Positions 12,479 through 12,661 of a DNA stretch of 12,661 bases are shown here, piece by piece (the stretch's first letter is position 1; each line of letters begins with the position of its first letter). Below the pieces are notes generated by a model, which saw nothing but the letters and a program-made list of their open reading frames with translations, was not told the origin of the DNA and made no database searches. The stretch is from Candidatus Bathyarchaeum sp. (GTDB taxonomy: Archaea > Thermoproteota > Bathyarchaeia > Bathyarchaeales > Bathyarchaeaceae). Location: positions 1 to 12,661 of the forward strand of contig PIXT01000191.1 in NCBI GenBank assembly GCA_003096235.1, read 5' to 3'. The position numbers and the translations under genes were made by a program.

Positions 12479-12628
12479 ATGAACAGCCCTCAGCAATCCT
12501 CGAGTAAACGTGTAGGCGGAACAATGAGGTTATGCGAAATTATGCTGTGCCCTGATATCCCTTTGTATTCAATTGTACCTTTTATTGTGTTATTGGTGAT
12601 GGTTGGCGAGCTGCCAATAGCAGTCTAA
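12479..12628 (+). CDS. Possible 49-aa single-span membrane peptide
   Basis: A complete ATG-to-TAA frame beginning MNSPQQSSSKRVGG. A Ser/Gln/basic N-terminus (1-20) with Cys19 and Cys24 is followed by one hydrophobic segment at about 29-49 (PLYSIVPFIVLLVMV and on). AAGGA lies nine bases before the ATG, a weak but possible ribosome site. A basic N-terminus before a single helix would place the C-terminus outside. Nothing identifies a family, and the surrounding DNA looks poorly coding, so chance is possible. Confidence 0.3.
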   Translation: MNSPQQSSSKRVGGTMRLCEIMLCPDIPLYSIVPFIVLLVMVGELPIAV

Positions 12629-12661
12629 CAGGAACGTTCACAATCACATCAAGATTTTAAG

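Noticed and set aside
1..12661. tRNA, rRNA or box C/D RNA genes
   Set aside because: No cloverleaf with a T-loop consensus and no paired C and D boxes were found by eye; a covariance-model scan would settle this.

Overview
The window looks like the chromosome of an archaeon, most probably from the TACK/Bathyarchaeia side. This is inferred from gene content, not from a search. The evidence is an archaeal ether-lipid prenyltransferase of the UbiA family, TATA-like boxes about 25 bp before likely transcript starts, GGAGG/GGTGA ribosome sites, several TTG starts, Roadblock/LC7 proteins, and a soluble receiver-PAS-kinase of the type common in methanogens and Bathyarchaeia. Base composition is AT-rich throughout. 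I see no rRNA, tRNA, CRISPR array, transposase or phage gene.

Left part (1-3000): a tight three-gene + strand operon encodes a coiled-coil protein, a Roadblock-like domain fused to an AbrB/SpoVT-like tail, and a second small Roadblock-like protein. The layout suggests one cytoplasmic assembly or GTPase-regulator module, but no GTPase lies in view. Next is digeranylgeranylglyceryl phosphate synthase (membrane lipid synthesis), convergent with a stand-alone MetG-type tRNA-binding domain.

Middle (3100-7830): a large minus-strand REC-PAS4-histidine kinase with no partner regulator beside it, an AT-rich divergent intergenic region, a class II (bacterial-type) fructose-bisphosphate aldolase, and a two-helix membrane protein with a Cys/His cytoplasmic tail.

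Right part (7830-12661): mostly small genes. They include a coupled pair of tiny proteins (41 aa, then a 57-aa zinc ribbon), a tandem DUF1508 protein with a beta-sandwich tail, a two-helix membrane protein whose ribosome site sits in an inverted repeat, and a 46-aa seven-cysteine protein divergent from a TtuA/Ncs6-type tRNA thiolase. These are followed by a Dcd/dUTPase-family protein in which the usual catalytic Glu is His, and a small membrane protein bracketed by two near-identical 16-bp palindromes. The last 500 bp hold palindromes and at most one possible 49-aa membrane peptide.

The likeliest undescribed content is in the short genes: the 41-aa/zinc-ribbon pair, the seven-Cys protein, the Roadblock trio, and the Dcd-family variant.
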